A stretch of DNA of 36,705 nt from Rubrivivax sp. (GTDB lineage Bacteria; Pseudomonadota; Gammaproteobacteria; Burkholderiales; Burkholderiaceae_C): NCBI GenBank assembly GCA_019635285.1, contig JAHBZS010000047.1, positions 1 to 36,705 of the forward strand. Reading direction: 5' to 3'. Made by a program: the position numbers and the translations under genes. Below the pieces are notes generated by a model, which made no database searches, had not been told where the DNA came from, and saw only the letters and a list, made by a program, of their open reading frames with translations. This document shows, in pieces, positions 24,700-31,603 of the stretch (positions within the stretch are counted from its first letter, which is position 1; the number at the start of each line of letters is the position of its first letter).

Positions 24700-25535
24700 G
24701 CTGGCCGGCGCTGGCGCAGGCGGGCGCACACGACGCCGCGGCGCGCGTGCCCTTCGCGCTGAACGGCCGACGCGTCGGCTCGGTGGCGCGCGCGCACCTC
24801 GCGGCGCTGCATGCGCTGGGCGTGCCGGCCGGTGACGGCGGCATCGCGCTGCAGGCCAGCGATGCCGCGCTGGCCGCGCTGAATGCCGCGCTGCGCGCGC
24901 AGGGGCTGATCGTGGCCTGGCGTGACGAGCCCTTTGCCATCCTCGATCCGGCCAGCGGCCGGCGCCTGGGCACCATGGAGCGCGCGGCCGCGCGCTTCTG
25001 GGGCACGCTGACCTTGGGCGCGCATGCCAACGGCTATGTCGCCGATGCCGCGGGCCGGCCCACCCACCTGTGGATCGCACAGCGCGCCTTCACCAAGGCC
25101 ACCGACCCCGGCAAGCACGACAACCTGATCGGCGGCGGCGTGCCCGACGGCCAGACGCCCTGGCAGGCGCTGGTGCGCGAGGGCTGGGAAGAGGCCGGGC
25201 TGTCGCCCGAACAGCTGCAGCAGGCCCGGGCCGGCAGCGTGCTGCGCCTGCAGCGTGACATCCCCGAAGGCCTGCAGCATGAATGGCTGCACGTCTACGA
25301 CCTGGCCCTGCCGGCCGGCGTGGCGCCGCGCAACCAGGACGGCGAGGTCGCGGGTTTTGCCTGCCTGCCGCTGGCCCAGGCGCTGCAGCTCGCCGCAGGC
25401 GACACAATGACCGTCGATGCGGCCCTGGTCACCTTGGACTTCGCGTTGCGCCGCGGGCTGCTGCCGGCGGCCGTGCAGCAGCAGCTCGAGCCGCGCTGGC
25501 AGGCGTGTCGCATCGCCGACGTTCAACGCACCTGA
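24696..25535 (+). CDS. Nudix hydrolase with N-terminal DUF4743 domain
   Basis: Encodes 279 aa. The start is inferred as TTG 24696, overlapping the upstream stop (TTGA), because the frame is open from there and coding similarity begins early (VPFALNGRRVGSVARAH). Residues about 10-125 form the DUF4743 domain. The Nudix box follows in HDNLIGGGVPDGQTPWQALV and REGWEEAGLSPEQL, which fits G-x5-E-x7-REUxEExGU with minor changes (Asp at the first acidic position). Characterised relatives in yeast and plants dephosphorylate oxidised forms of thiamin diphosphate. Coupling to a thiamin-diphosphate enzyme upstream makes cofactor damage control plausible. An alternative GTG start near 24748 would truncate the domain. 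Confidence 0.85.
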   Translation: MSWPALAQAGAHDAAARVPFALNGRRVGSVARAHLAALHALGVPAGDGGIALQASDAALAALNAALRAQGLIVAWRDEPFAILDPASGRRLGTMERAAARFWGTLTLGAHANGYVADAAGRPTHLWIAQRAFTKATDPGKHDNLIGGGVPDGQTPWQALVREGWEEAGLSPEQLQQARAGSVLRLQRDIPEGLQHEWLHVYDLALPAGVAPRNQDGEVAGFACLPLAQALQLAAGDTMTVDAALVTLDFALRRGLLPAAVQQQLEPRWQACRIADVQRT

Positions 25536-25600
25536 AATCCTGCGACAAACTCGCTGAAGCCCGCCGGCGCGGACCCAGGCCACACTGCCAAGGAATCGAC

Positions 25601-26158
25601 ATGCCCCAGCCCACGAGCCTGCCCACCCCCAGGGAACGTTATGACAACGTCGCCATCTCGTTCCATTGGCTGCTGGCCGTGATGCTGGTCGGCTCCTTCA
25701 GCTTCGGCCTGTACATGGCCGGCCTGCCTTTTTCGATCCAGCGGGTCAAGCTCTTCAACTATCACAAGTGGGCCGGCATGACGATCCTGGCGCTGACCTT
25801 GCTGCGCCTGATGTGGCGCCTGAGCCATGTGCGCCCGCCGGAGGCGCCCGGGCCGCACTGGCAGCAGCAGGCCGCCAAGGCCACGCACGGCGCGATGTAC
25901 CTGCTGTGCATCGTCATCCCGCTCGTCGGCTGGGCCTACAGCTCGGCCGCGGGCTTCCAGATCGTCGTCTACGGCGTGCTGCCGATGCCCAACCTGCTGG
26001 ACGCCAACCCCGCGCTGGCGGAGGCCATCAAACCCTGGCACGGACGCCTGGCGTTCGTGCTGGCCGCGCTGGTGCTGCTGCATGTCGCCGCCGCACTGAA
26101 GCATCACTTCGTAGACCACGACGGCCTGCTGCGCCGCATGCGCCCAGGCCGACAATGA
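25601..26158 (+). CDS. Cytochrome b561 family protein
   Basis: Encodes 185 aa, a four-helix di-haem b-type cytochrome of the inner membrane (CybB/YceJ-like). Helix 1 has ISFHWLLAVMLVGSFSFGLY, helix 2 has LFNYHKWAGMTILALTLLRL, helix 3 has THGAMYLLCIVIPLVGWAYS, and helix 4 has PWHGRLAFVLAALVLLHVAA. His in FHW, YHK, THG and WHG/LLH are the axial-ligand candidates. It lies 16 bases upstream of a YceI gene, as in the E. coli yceJ-yceI operon, suggesting shared electron-transfer or isoprenoid-quinone function. ATG 25601 follows an AAGGAAT ribosome site. Confidence 0.93.
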   Translation: MPQPTSLPTPRERYDNVAISFHWLLAVMLVGSFSFGLYMAGLPFSIQRVKLFNYHKWAGMTILALTLLRLMWRLSHVRPPEAPGPHWQQQAAKATHGAMYLLCIVIPLVGWAYSSAAGFQIVVYGVLPMPNLLDANPALAEAIKPWHGRLAFVLAALVLLHVAAALKHHFVDHDGLLRRMRPGRQ

Positions 26159-26174
26159 AAGACTTTCCCTTGCC

Positions 26175-26756
26175 ATGACCCAGAACCCGATGAAGACCCT
26201 GCTTGCCGCCGCAGCGCTGGGCCTGGCGCTGAACGCGCAGGCCGAGATCGCCACCTACCACGTCGACCCGACCCATACCTTCGTCTACTACGAGGTGGGC
26301 CACTTCGGCACCTCCACCAACCGCGGCCGCTTCGACCGCAAGGAAGGCACGGTGCAGCTGGACCGCGCCCGCAAGAGCGGCAAGGTCGACATCAGCTTCG
26401 ACCCCAGCGCCATCAGCACCGGCGTGGCCATGCTGGACAAGCACCTGCAGAGCGCGGACTTCTTCGACACCGCCAAGTACCCGAGCGCCCGCTTCGTCGG
26501 CGACAAGTTCAGCTTCGACGGCGACAAGGTGACGCAGGTGGCCGGCCAGCTGACCTTGCGCGACAAGACGCTGCCGGTGGTGCTGAAGGCCAAGCGCTTC
26601 AACTGCTACACCAACCCGATGCTGCGCCGCGAGACCTGCGGCGGCGACTTCGAAGCCACCATCCAGCGCAGCCAGTGGGGCATGGGCTACGGCGTGGACG
26701 CCGGCATCCCCGACGAGGTGCGCCTGCTGGTGCAGGTGGAAGCGATCAAGCAGTAG
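26175..26756 (+). CDS. YceI family periplasmic protein, copy 1
   Basis: Encodes 193 aa with a signal peptide (MKTLLAAAALGLALNAQA when started at the internal ATG 26190; ATG 26175 adds five residues). The mature lipocalin-like beta-barrel has YHVDPTHTFVYYEVGHFGTS, STGVAMLDKHLQSADFFDTA, KYPSARFVGDKF and MLRRETCGGDFEATIQRS. YceI proteins bind polyisoprenoid chains. It is followed after seven bases by a second YceI gene and preceded by cytochrome b561, so the three probably form one unit. Confidence 0.95.
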   Translation: MTQNPMKTLLAAAALGLALNAQAEIATYHVDPTHTFVYYEVGHFGTSTNRGRFDRKEGTVQLDRARKSGKVDISFDPSAISTGVAMLDKHLQSADFFDTAKYPSARFVGDKFSFDGDKVTQVAGQLTLRDKTLPVVLKAKRFNCYTNPMLRRETCGGDFEATIQRSQWGMGYGVDAGIPDEVRLLVQVEAIKQ

Positions 26757-26763
26757 CCGCGGC

Positions 26764-27330
26764 ATGAGGGCGCTGGCGCTGTGCCTGCTGGCCTGGGCCG
26801 CGCCCTCGGCAGCACGCGGCGAGCCGGCAATCTACCGCCTGGACCCGGACCACAGCTTCGTGTATTTCGAGGTGCTGCATTTCGGCACCTCCACGCTGCG
26901 CGGGCGCTTCGGCCCGCTGGAGGGCACGGTCGAACTCGACCGCACGGCCGGCGCCGGCTTCGTCGCGCTGCGCATCCCCACGGCCGGCGTCAGCACCGGC
27001 GTGGCGGTGTTCGACGCGCGGCTGCGCCAGCCCGACCTGCTGGCGTCCGAGGCCTACCCCGACGCGCACTTCACGGCGTCGACCTTCTACTTCGACGGGC
27101 CGACGCTCACCGGGCTGCTGGGCGACCTGAGCCTGCGCGACGTGCGGCAGCGGGTAGAGCTGCGCGCGCGGCACTTCGGCTGCCACCTGCACCCGCAACT
27201 GGCGCGCGAGGTCTGCGGCGGCAACTTCGAAGGCGAGCTCAAGCGCGGCGACTTCGGCGCGAGCTTCGGCATGCCCTTCGTCGACAACCGCGTGCGCTTG
27301 CGCGTGCAGGTGGAAGGCGTGCGCCAGTAG
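26764..27330 (+). CDS. YceI family periplasmic protein, copy 2
   Basis: Encodes 188 aa with signal peptide MRALALCLLAWAAPSAARG. The mature region parallels copy 1 motif by motif: YRLDPDHSFVYFEVLHFGTS, STGVAVFDARLRQPDLLASE, AYPDAHFTASTFYFDG, and LAREVCGGNFEGELKRGDFG. The two tandem proteins are clearly paralogous but considerably diverged, and the charged positions differ, which suggests different ligands rather than recent duplication. The gene begins seven bases after the copy 1 stop. Confidence 0.93.
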   Translation: MRALALCLLAWAAPSAARGEPAIYRLDPDHSFVYFEVLHFGTSTLRGRFGPLEGTVELDRTAGAGFVALRIPTAGVSTGVAVFDARLRQPDLLASEAYPDAHFTASTFYFDGPTLTGLLGDLSLRDVRQRVELRARHFGCHLHPQLAREVCGGNFEGELKRGDFGASFGMPFVDNRVRLRVQVEGVRQ

Positions 27331-27348
27331 CGCCGCTAGAGTTCGGGC

Positions 27349-28275
27349 ATGGACCACGCCTCGCCACCCCTGGGCCCCGGCCTGCACGTGCTGGAGCGCG
27401 GCTGGCTGTCGTCCAACAACATCCTGCTCGACGACGGCGACGGCGCCACGCTGGTCGATACCGGCCACAGCGTGCATGCCGCGCAGACCGTGGCGCTGCT
27501 GCGCGCGTTGCTCGGCACGCGGCCGCTGCGTGGCGTGCTCAACACCCACCTGCATTCCGACCATTGCGGCGGCAACGCCGCGCTGCAGCGCGAATGGGGC
27601 GTGGCGGTGAGCGTGCCCATCGGCAGCTGGCAGGCCGCGCGGGACTGGGACGAAGGCGCGCTGAGCTACCGCGCCACCCATCAGCGCTGCGATCGCTTCG
27701 AGGTGCACGCGGCGCTGCAGCCGGGGCAGGCGCTGCGCATCGGGGCGCGCGAGTGGCAGGTCATCGCCGCGCCGGGGCACGACCCGTTGTCGGTGATCCT
27801 CTTCGACGTGCAGCACGGGGTGCTGATCTCCGCCGACGCGCTGTGGGCCAACGGCTTTGGCGTCGTCTTCCCCGAGCTGGAAGGCGAACACGCCTTCGAC
27901 GACGTGGCCCGCGTGCTGGACCATATCGAAGGCCTGGGCGTGCGCTGGGTCATCCCCGGCCATGGCGCGCCCTTCGACGACGTGGCCGCCGCGCTGCAGC
28001 GCGCCCGCGCGCGGCTGGCCGGCTTCCGCGCCGACCCGGCGCGGCACCTGCGCCATGGCGCCAAGGTGCTGCTCAAGTACCACCTGATGGAAGAGCGCCA
28101 GCAGCCGCTGGCCGAGCTGCGCGCCTGGACCCTGCAGACGCCGCTGCTGCAGTCGATCTGGGGGCAGCTGGGCCGCCCCGAGGGCGACCTGGCGCCCTGG
28201 TGTGAGCAGTTGTTGCAGGAGCTGGTGGCCAGCGGCAACTTGAGGCTGCACGGCGACATCGTGCACGACGCCTAG
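27349..28275 (+). CDS. MBL-fold metallo-hydrolase
   Basis: Encodes 308 aa. The metallo-beta-lactamase fold is shown by NTHLHSDHCGGNAALQREWG (HxHxDH motif), then APGHDPLSVILFDVQHGVLI (third His), then SADALWANGFG and VIPGHGAPFDDVAAAL (final His). The C-terminal about 90 residues form a helical extension with VLLKYHLMEERQQPL. No signal peptide is seen. It starts 18 bases after the second YceI stop, so co-transcription is possible. The substrate is unknown; glyoxalase-II-like thioesters are common in this group but the residues do not settle it. Confidence 0.92.
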   Translation: MDHASPPLGPGLHVLERGWLSSNNILLDDGDGATLVDTGHSVHAAQTVALLRALLGTRPLRGVLNTHLHSDHCGGNAALQREWGVAVSVPIGSWQAARDWDEGALSYRATHQRCDRFEVHAALQPGQALRIGAREWQVIAAPGHDPLSVILFDVQHGVLISADALWANGFGVVFPELEGEHAFDDVARVLDHIEGLGVRWVIPGHGAPFDDVAAALQRARARLAGFRADPARHLRHGAKVLLKYHLMEERQQPLAELRAWTLQTPLLQSIWGQLGRPEGDLAPWCEQLLQELVASGNLRLHGDIVHDA

Positions 28276-28373
28276 GCGCATTCCTTCACGCTGCGCCGCG
28301 CGCGGCCGTGTTCGCGGCCGCTGCAGCGACGAAGATGCGTCCGCATCCCCCGCAACCCGCACGCTCGACCGCC

Positions 28374-28586
28374 ATGAAAGTCCTTGCCGCCAACACCCAA
28401 AGCCGGGATGACACGCGCCTGTGGTCGCCGTCGCTGGTCGATGCCGTGGGCAGCGGCGTCCCACGGCCCGACCCGCTGGCCCTGCTGCTGGATGAGCAGC
28501 GGCGCGACCGCACGATGCTGCGCCTGATGCTCTGCGCGACGGCCTCGCTGCTGATCCTGGGGCTGGGCGCCGGACTGCTGCTCTAG
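28374..28586 (+). CDS. Small membrane protein of unknown function
   Basis: Encodes 70 aa from ATG 28374 (MKVLAANTQSRDDTRL); in-frame ATGs upstream add Ala/Pro-rich residues and are less likely. The first 45 residues are hydrophilic, and residues about 48-69 (MLCATASLLILGLGAGLLL) form a C-terminal membrane anchor, giving a tail-anchored topology. Its stop lies in a short tandem duplication of CTGCTGCTCTAGGC (28575-28588 and 28591-28604). No family is recognised, and coding status rests on composition and the hydrophobic end. Confidence 0.5.
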   Translation: MKVLAANTQSRDDTRLWSPSLVDAVGSGVPRPDPLALLLDEQRRDRTMLRLMLCATASLLILGLGAGLLL

Positions 28587-28604
28587 GCGGCCTGCTGCTC
28601 TAGG
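28575..28604. repeat. 14-bp tandem duplication over convergent stops
   Basis: CTGCTGCTCTAGGC occurs at 28575-28588 and again at 28591-28604 with two bases between. The first copy carries the stop of the small membrane protein. The second overlaps the C-terminal end and stop of the lysoplasmalogenase-family gene on the other strand (28600-28604). It is probably a local duplication by slippage. Confidence 0.75.
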
Positions 28605-29268
28605 CTTCCAGCCAGGACGCGATGCACCACTGCGCCAGCCAGTAGCTGAGCAGGATCCACAGCCCCGACAGCGGCAGCGGCGCGGCGAAGCGGTTGGTCG
28701 CCAGCAGCGCGTCGGAACACAGGAACAGCGCGCCGCCGAGCGCCAGCCACAGCCCGGCCTGCCGACGCGGCGTGTCCCAGGCCACCCAGCCGACCGTCGC
28801 GGCCTGCGCCGCCATCGACGCCAAGCAGACCACGTAGGCCAGCACCGGCACACGCAGCCCCGGCGGCACACCGGGCCACAGCTGCCACAGCACGACCGCG
28901 GCCACCAGGCCGTAGACCACGAACGGCAGCCGCCGCGCGGCCAGGCCCACGCCATCGCGCGTGAAGGCGCGCAGATAAGCCAGGTGCGCGAGCAGGAAGC
29001 TCACCAGCCCGGGCAGGAAGCCGCGATCGGGCCACAGCAGCGCCACGTCGCCGGCCAGCGACAGCCACAGGCCGGCCAGCACCCAGCGGCGCGCCGCGGG
29101 CCGCGCCCGGCCGCGCGGCCAGGCGTAGGCGATGATGAGCAGCGTGGTCAGCGGCTTGAAGACGAAGTTGAGCCACGGCTGCGCCAGCGCCCACGGCGCG
29201 GACAGGATGGCCAGCGCGCCGCAGACGGCGGCCGCGGCGGCGAGCAGGGGCGCCTGGCGGGTGTGCAT
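28600..29268 (-). CDS. Lysoplasmalogenase family protein (YhhN/TMEM86)
   Basis: Encodes 222 aa, an integral membrane protein with about eight helices. Family features include KPLTTLLIIAYAW near helix 2, WLSLAGDVALLWPDRGFLPG (the conserved SLxGDxxL motif), SFLLAHLAYLRAF, and GGALFLCSDALLATNRFAAP (SDxLLA motif). Characterised members hydrolyse the vinyl-ether bond of lysoplasmalogens. Bacterial relatives are often of unknown substrate. It is transcribed alone on the minus strand, convergent with the small membrane protein. Confidence 0.92.
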   Translation of the reverse strand: MHTRQAPLLAAAAAVCGALAILSAPWALAQPWLNFVFKPLTTLLIIAYAWPRGRARPAARRWVLAGLWLSLAGDVALLWPDRGFLPGLVSFLLAHLAYLRAFTRDGVGLAARRLPFVVYGLVAAVVLWQLWPGVPPGLRVPVLAYVVCLASMAAQAATVGWVAWDTPRRQAGLWLALGGALFLCSDALLATNRFAAPLPLSGLWILLSYWLAQWCIASWLEA

Positions 29269-29364
29269 GGCGCGGCATCATCGCAGAGCCGCCGGCCCCG
29301 GCGCTGCCCCGGCGTACGCGAGCCGGCGGGCCGGCGGGCCGATGCCCCTGGGCTACGATGCCCC

Positions 29365-30063
29365 ATGCTTGCCACAACGCCCCGCCTGCTGGCCCGCACC
29401 CTGCCCGTGCTGCTGTGCGCGTCGGTTTGGCTGGCTTCGGCGCAGGCGCAGCCGCAGACCTGCCAGGGCACGCCGCCGGCGCGCGAAGCCAGCTCGCGGC
29501 AGATCCACGCCTTCGTGAAGAGCCGGGGGCAGCAGGTGCTCACCTTCGTCGGCTACTCGGGCGCCGGCTACGAGGACCCGGCCGCGATGCGCGCCGCGGC
29601 CGAGCAGGTGCTGGCCGCGCACGACCCGGCGCGCACGCTGGTCAACATCGGCGGCACCGCCGTCGGCATCGGCGAGGTGTATGCGCTGGCCCGGGCCCGC
29701 GGCTTCGCCACGCTGGGCATCGTCTCGTCGCTGGCGCGCGAGGGCGGCGAGGCGCTGTCGCCCTGCGTCGACCAGGTGTTCTTCGTGCGCGACGCCACCT
29801 GGGGCGGGCGCCTGCCGGGCTCGAAGCGGCTGGCGCCCACGTCGGCCGCCATCGTCGCCAACAGCGATGCCGTGGTGGGCATCGGCGGCGGCGAGATCGC
29901 CCGCGACGAACTGCGCGCCGCGCGCGCGGCCGGCAAGCGGGTGCAGTTCGTGCCCGCGGACATGAACCACCAGATCGCCCGCGACAAGGCGCATGCCAAG
30001 GGGCAGCCCGAGCCGACCGACTTTCGCGGCGCGGCGCATGCGGCGCTGCTGCCGCCCCGCTGA
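29365..30063 (+). CDS. Exported Rossmann/LOG-like protein of unknown function
   Basis: Encodes 232 aa with a clear Sec signal peptide (RTLPVLLCASVWLASAQAQ, cleavage near residue 28). The mature region looks like a nucleotide-binding alpha/beta fold of the SLOG/LOG or DprA type: VLTFVGYSGAGYEDPAAMRA, TLVNIGGTAVGIGEVYALAR, LGIVSSLAREGGEALSPC, and VVGIGGGEIARDELRAARAA. Such folds are normally cytoplasmic, so export is odd. It has only two Cys after the signal, which could pair. It is followed 14 bases later by RidA. ATG 29365 is chosen for the signal peptide; longer frames upstream overlap the YhhN-like gene. Function is not assigned. Confidence 0.72.
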   Translation: MLATTPRLLARTLPVLLCASVWLASAQAQPQTCQGTPPAREASSRQIHAFVKSRGQQVLTFVGYSGAGYEDPAAMRAAAEQVLAAHDPARTLVNIGGTAVGIGEVYALARARGFATLGIVSSLAREGGEALSPCVDQVFFVRDATWGGRLPGSKRLAPTSAAIVANSDAVVGIGGGEIARDELRAARAAGKRVQFVPADMNHQIARDKAHAKGQPEPTDFRGAAHAALLPPR

Positions 30064-30077
30064 AGCGCAGACCGCCG

Positions 30078-30563
30078 ATGTCACGCATCGAAGCCCGACT
30101 GCAGGCGCTGGGCCTGAGCCTGCCGCCGCCGCTGCAGGCGCCAGCCGGCGTGGTGCTGCCCTTTCGCTTCGTGCACCGCGTCGGCCGGCGCGCGCTGGTC
30201 TCGGGCCACGGCCCGCAGCAGGCCGACGGCGCGCTGGCCGCGCCGCTGGGCAAGCTGGGGCGCGAGCTGACGCTGGAGCAGGGCTACGCCGCCGCGCGGC
30301 TGACGGCGCTGTCGATGCTGGGCAGCCTGCAGCGCGAGCTGGGCGACCTGGACCGCATCGTCGCCTGGGTGCGCGTCTTCGGCATGGTCAACTCGGCGCC
30401 GGGCTTCAACCGGCAGCCCAGCGTCATCAACGGTTTCTCCGAACTGATCCTCGAGCTGTTCGGGCCGCAGGTCGGCGCGCACGCGCGCAGCGCCGTGGGC
30501 ATGGCCGAGCTGCCCTTCGACATTCCGGTGGAGATCGAGGCGGAGGTCGAGCTGGCGCCATGA
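30078..30563 (+). CDS. RidA/YjgF family protein
   Basis: Encodes 161 aa. RidA proteins hydrolyse reactive enamine/imine intermediates, and this one belongs to the longer, YjgF-like subgroup used in amino-acid or amide metabolism. The chorismate-mutase-like fold is seen in LVSGHGPQQADGALAAPLGK, LTALSMLGSLQRELGDLDRI and VAWVRVFGMVNSAPGF. The diagnostic C-terminal HARSAVGMAELPFDIPVEIE contains the Arg that binds the carboxylate in active RidA. It overlaps the metallophosphoesterase by four bases (ATGA). Confidence 0.93.
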   Translation: MSRIEARLQALGLSLPPPLQAPAGVVLPFRFVHRVGRRALVSGHGPQQADGALAAPLGKLGRELTLEQGYAAARLTALSMLGSLQRELGDLDRIVAWVRVFGMVNSAPGFNRQPSVINGFSELILELFGPQVGAHARSAVGMAELPFDIPVEIEAEVELAP

Positions 30564-31312
30564 AGCGCATCGCCGTCGTCAGCGACATCCACGGCAACCT
30601 GCCGGCGCTGCAGGCGGTGGTGCAGGACTTCCAGCGGCGCGGCGTCGATGGCGTGATCAATCTCGGCGACAGCCTGTCCGGGCCGCTGCTGCCGCAGCAG
30701 ACGGCACGCTATCTGATGGCCAGCGGCTGGCTGCACCTGGCCGGCAACCACGAACGCCAGCTGCTGACACAGGGGCCGGGCCAGTGGTCGGCGGCCGATG
30801 CCTGCGCACATGCGCAGCTGGGCGCCGAAGAACTCGCCTGGATCGCCACGCTCCAGCCGCGCATGGCGCTGGGCGACGACATCTGCCTGTGCCACGCGTC
30901 GCCGCGCAGCGACGTGGAGTACCTGCTGGACAGCGTCGAGCCCGGCGGCGTGCGCCTGGCCACCCCTGCCGAGGTGGCGCAGCGGCTGGACGGCGTGAGC
31001 GCCGCGCTGGTGCTGTGCGGCCACACGCACCACCCGCGCGCGCTGCGCTCGCCCGCCGGCCAGCTGGTCGTCAACCCGGGCAGCGTGGGGCTGCAGGCCT
31101 ATGACGACGAGCGCCCGCACTTCCACGTCATCGAGACCGGCTCGCCGGACGCGCGCTATGCCATCGTCGAACGCGGCCCGCAGGGCTGGACGGCGGCGCT
31201 GATCAGCGTGCCTTACGAATACGAGCCAATGGCCGCGCTGGCCCAGCGCCACGGCCTGCCCGACTGGGCGCACGCGCTGCGCACCGGCTACATGCCGCCC
31301 CGCGCGGGCTAG
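30560..31312 (+). CDS. Metallophosphoesterase family protein
   Basis: Encodes 250 aa of the YfcE-like calcineurin superfamily. The metal ligands are in VVSDIHGNLPAL (DxH), NLGDSLSGPLLP (GDS in place of GDxx), LAGNHERQL (GNHE), LCHASPRSDVEY and LCGHTHHPRALRS (GHTH). The last about 70 residues add a C-terminal extension. It overlaps RidA by four bases, implying one mRNA. The stop TAG at 31310-31312 is formed by the first bases of the cloverleaf repeat element, suggesting that the element inserted at or replaced the original end of the gene. Substrate is unknown. Confidence 0.92.
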   Translation: MKRIAVVSDIHGNLPALQAVVQDFQRRGVDGVINLGDSLSGPLLPQQTARYLMASGWLHLAGNHERQLLTQGPGQWSAADACAHAQLGAEELAWIATLQPRMALGDDICLCHASPRSDVEYLLDSVEPGGVRLATPAEVAQRLDGVSAALVLCGHTHHPRALRSPAGQLVVNPGSVGLQAYDDERPHFHVIETGSPDARYAIVERGPQGWTAALISVPYEYEPMAALAQRHGLPDWAHALRTGYMPPRAG

Positions 31313-31582
31313 GAGCCTGGGCGGCAGAGATCGGCACCCGCGTTGGGGCTGATTCGGGATGCAGGCAAGGCGCAGTGCGCAGCGCGGGCGGGCCGCCCGG
31401 GCAAGCGCTGCAACGCCGCATGCGCCCGAATCAGCCCCAACCCGAAGGGCCGAGGTACCCAAGGCCGCTGGCGGGTGTTGCGCCGCTTTCGCGGGCGGCG
31501 AGCCCGCGCTGCGCGACGCGCCTACGCCAGCGGCCTTGGCCACCTCGGCGCGGGTGCAGATCTCTGCCGCCCAGGCTCCTAG
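31309..31582. repeat. 274-bp three-stem (cloverleaf) inverted-repeat element
   Basis: Three stems abut without gaps apart from nine bases. Outer stem: 31309-31342 pairs with 31549-31582, 34 bp with one mismatch (arm begins CTAGGAGCCTGGGCGGCAGA). Second stem: TTGGGGCTGATTCGGG (31343-31358) pairs perfectly with 31425-31440. Third stem: 31450-31473 pairs with 31525-31548, 24 bp with two mismatches. Further pairing is possible in both loops, for example a GGGCGG/CCGCCC hairpin. No ORF of a transposase lies inside. The form suggests a miniature inverted-repeat element or structured non-coding RNA/terminator repeat. Confidence 0.85.
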
Positions 31583-31603
31583 GCCGCCGCGCGACCGCGC
31601 GCG

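Noticed and set aside
21124-25080. A 1318-codon open frame on the minus strand opposite the oxidoreductase gene
   Set aside because: Its composition is that of a GC-rich shadow frame (His/Gln/Val/Ala-rich, no motifs), and the plus strand encodes a clear multi-domain enzyme.
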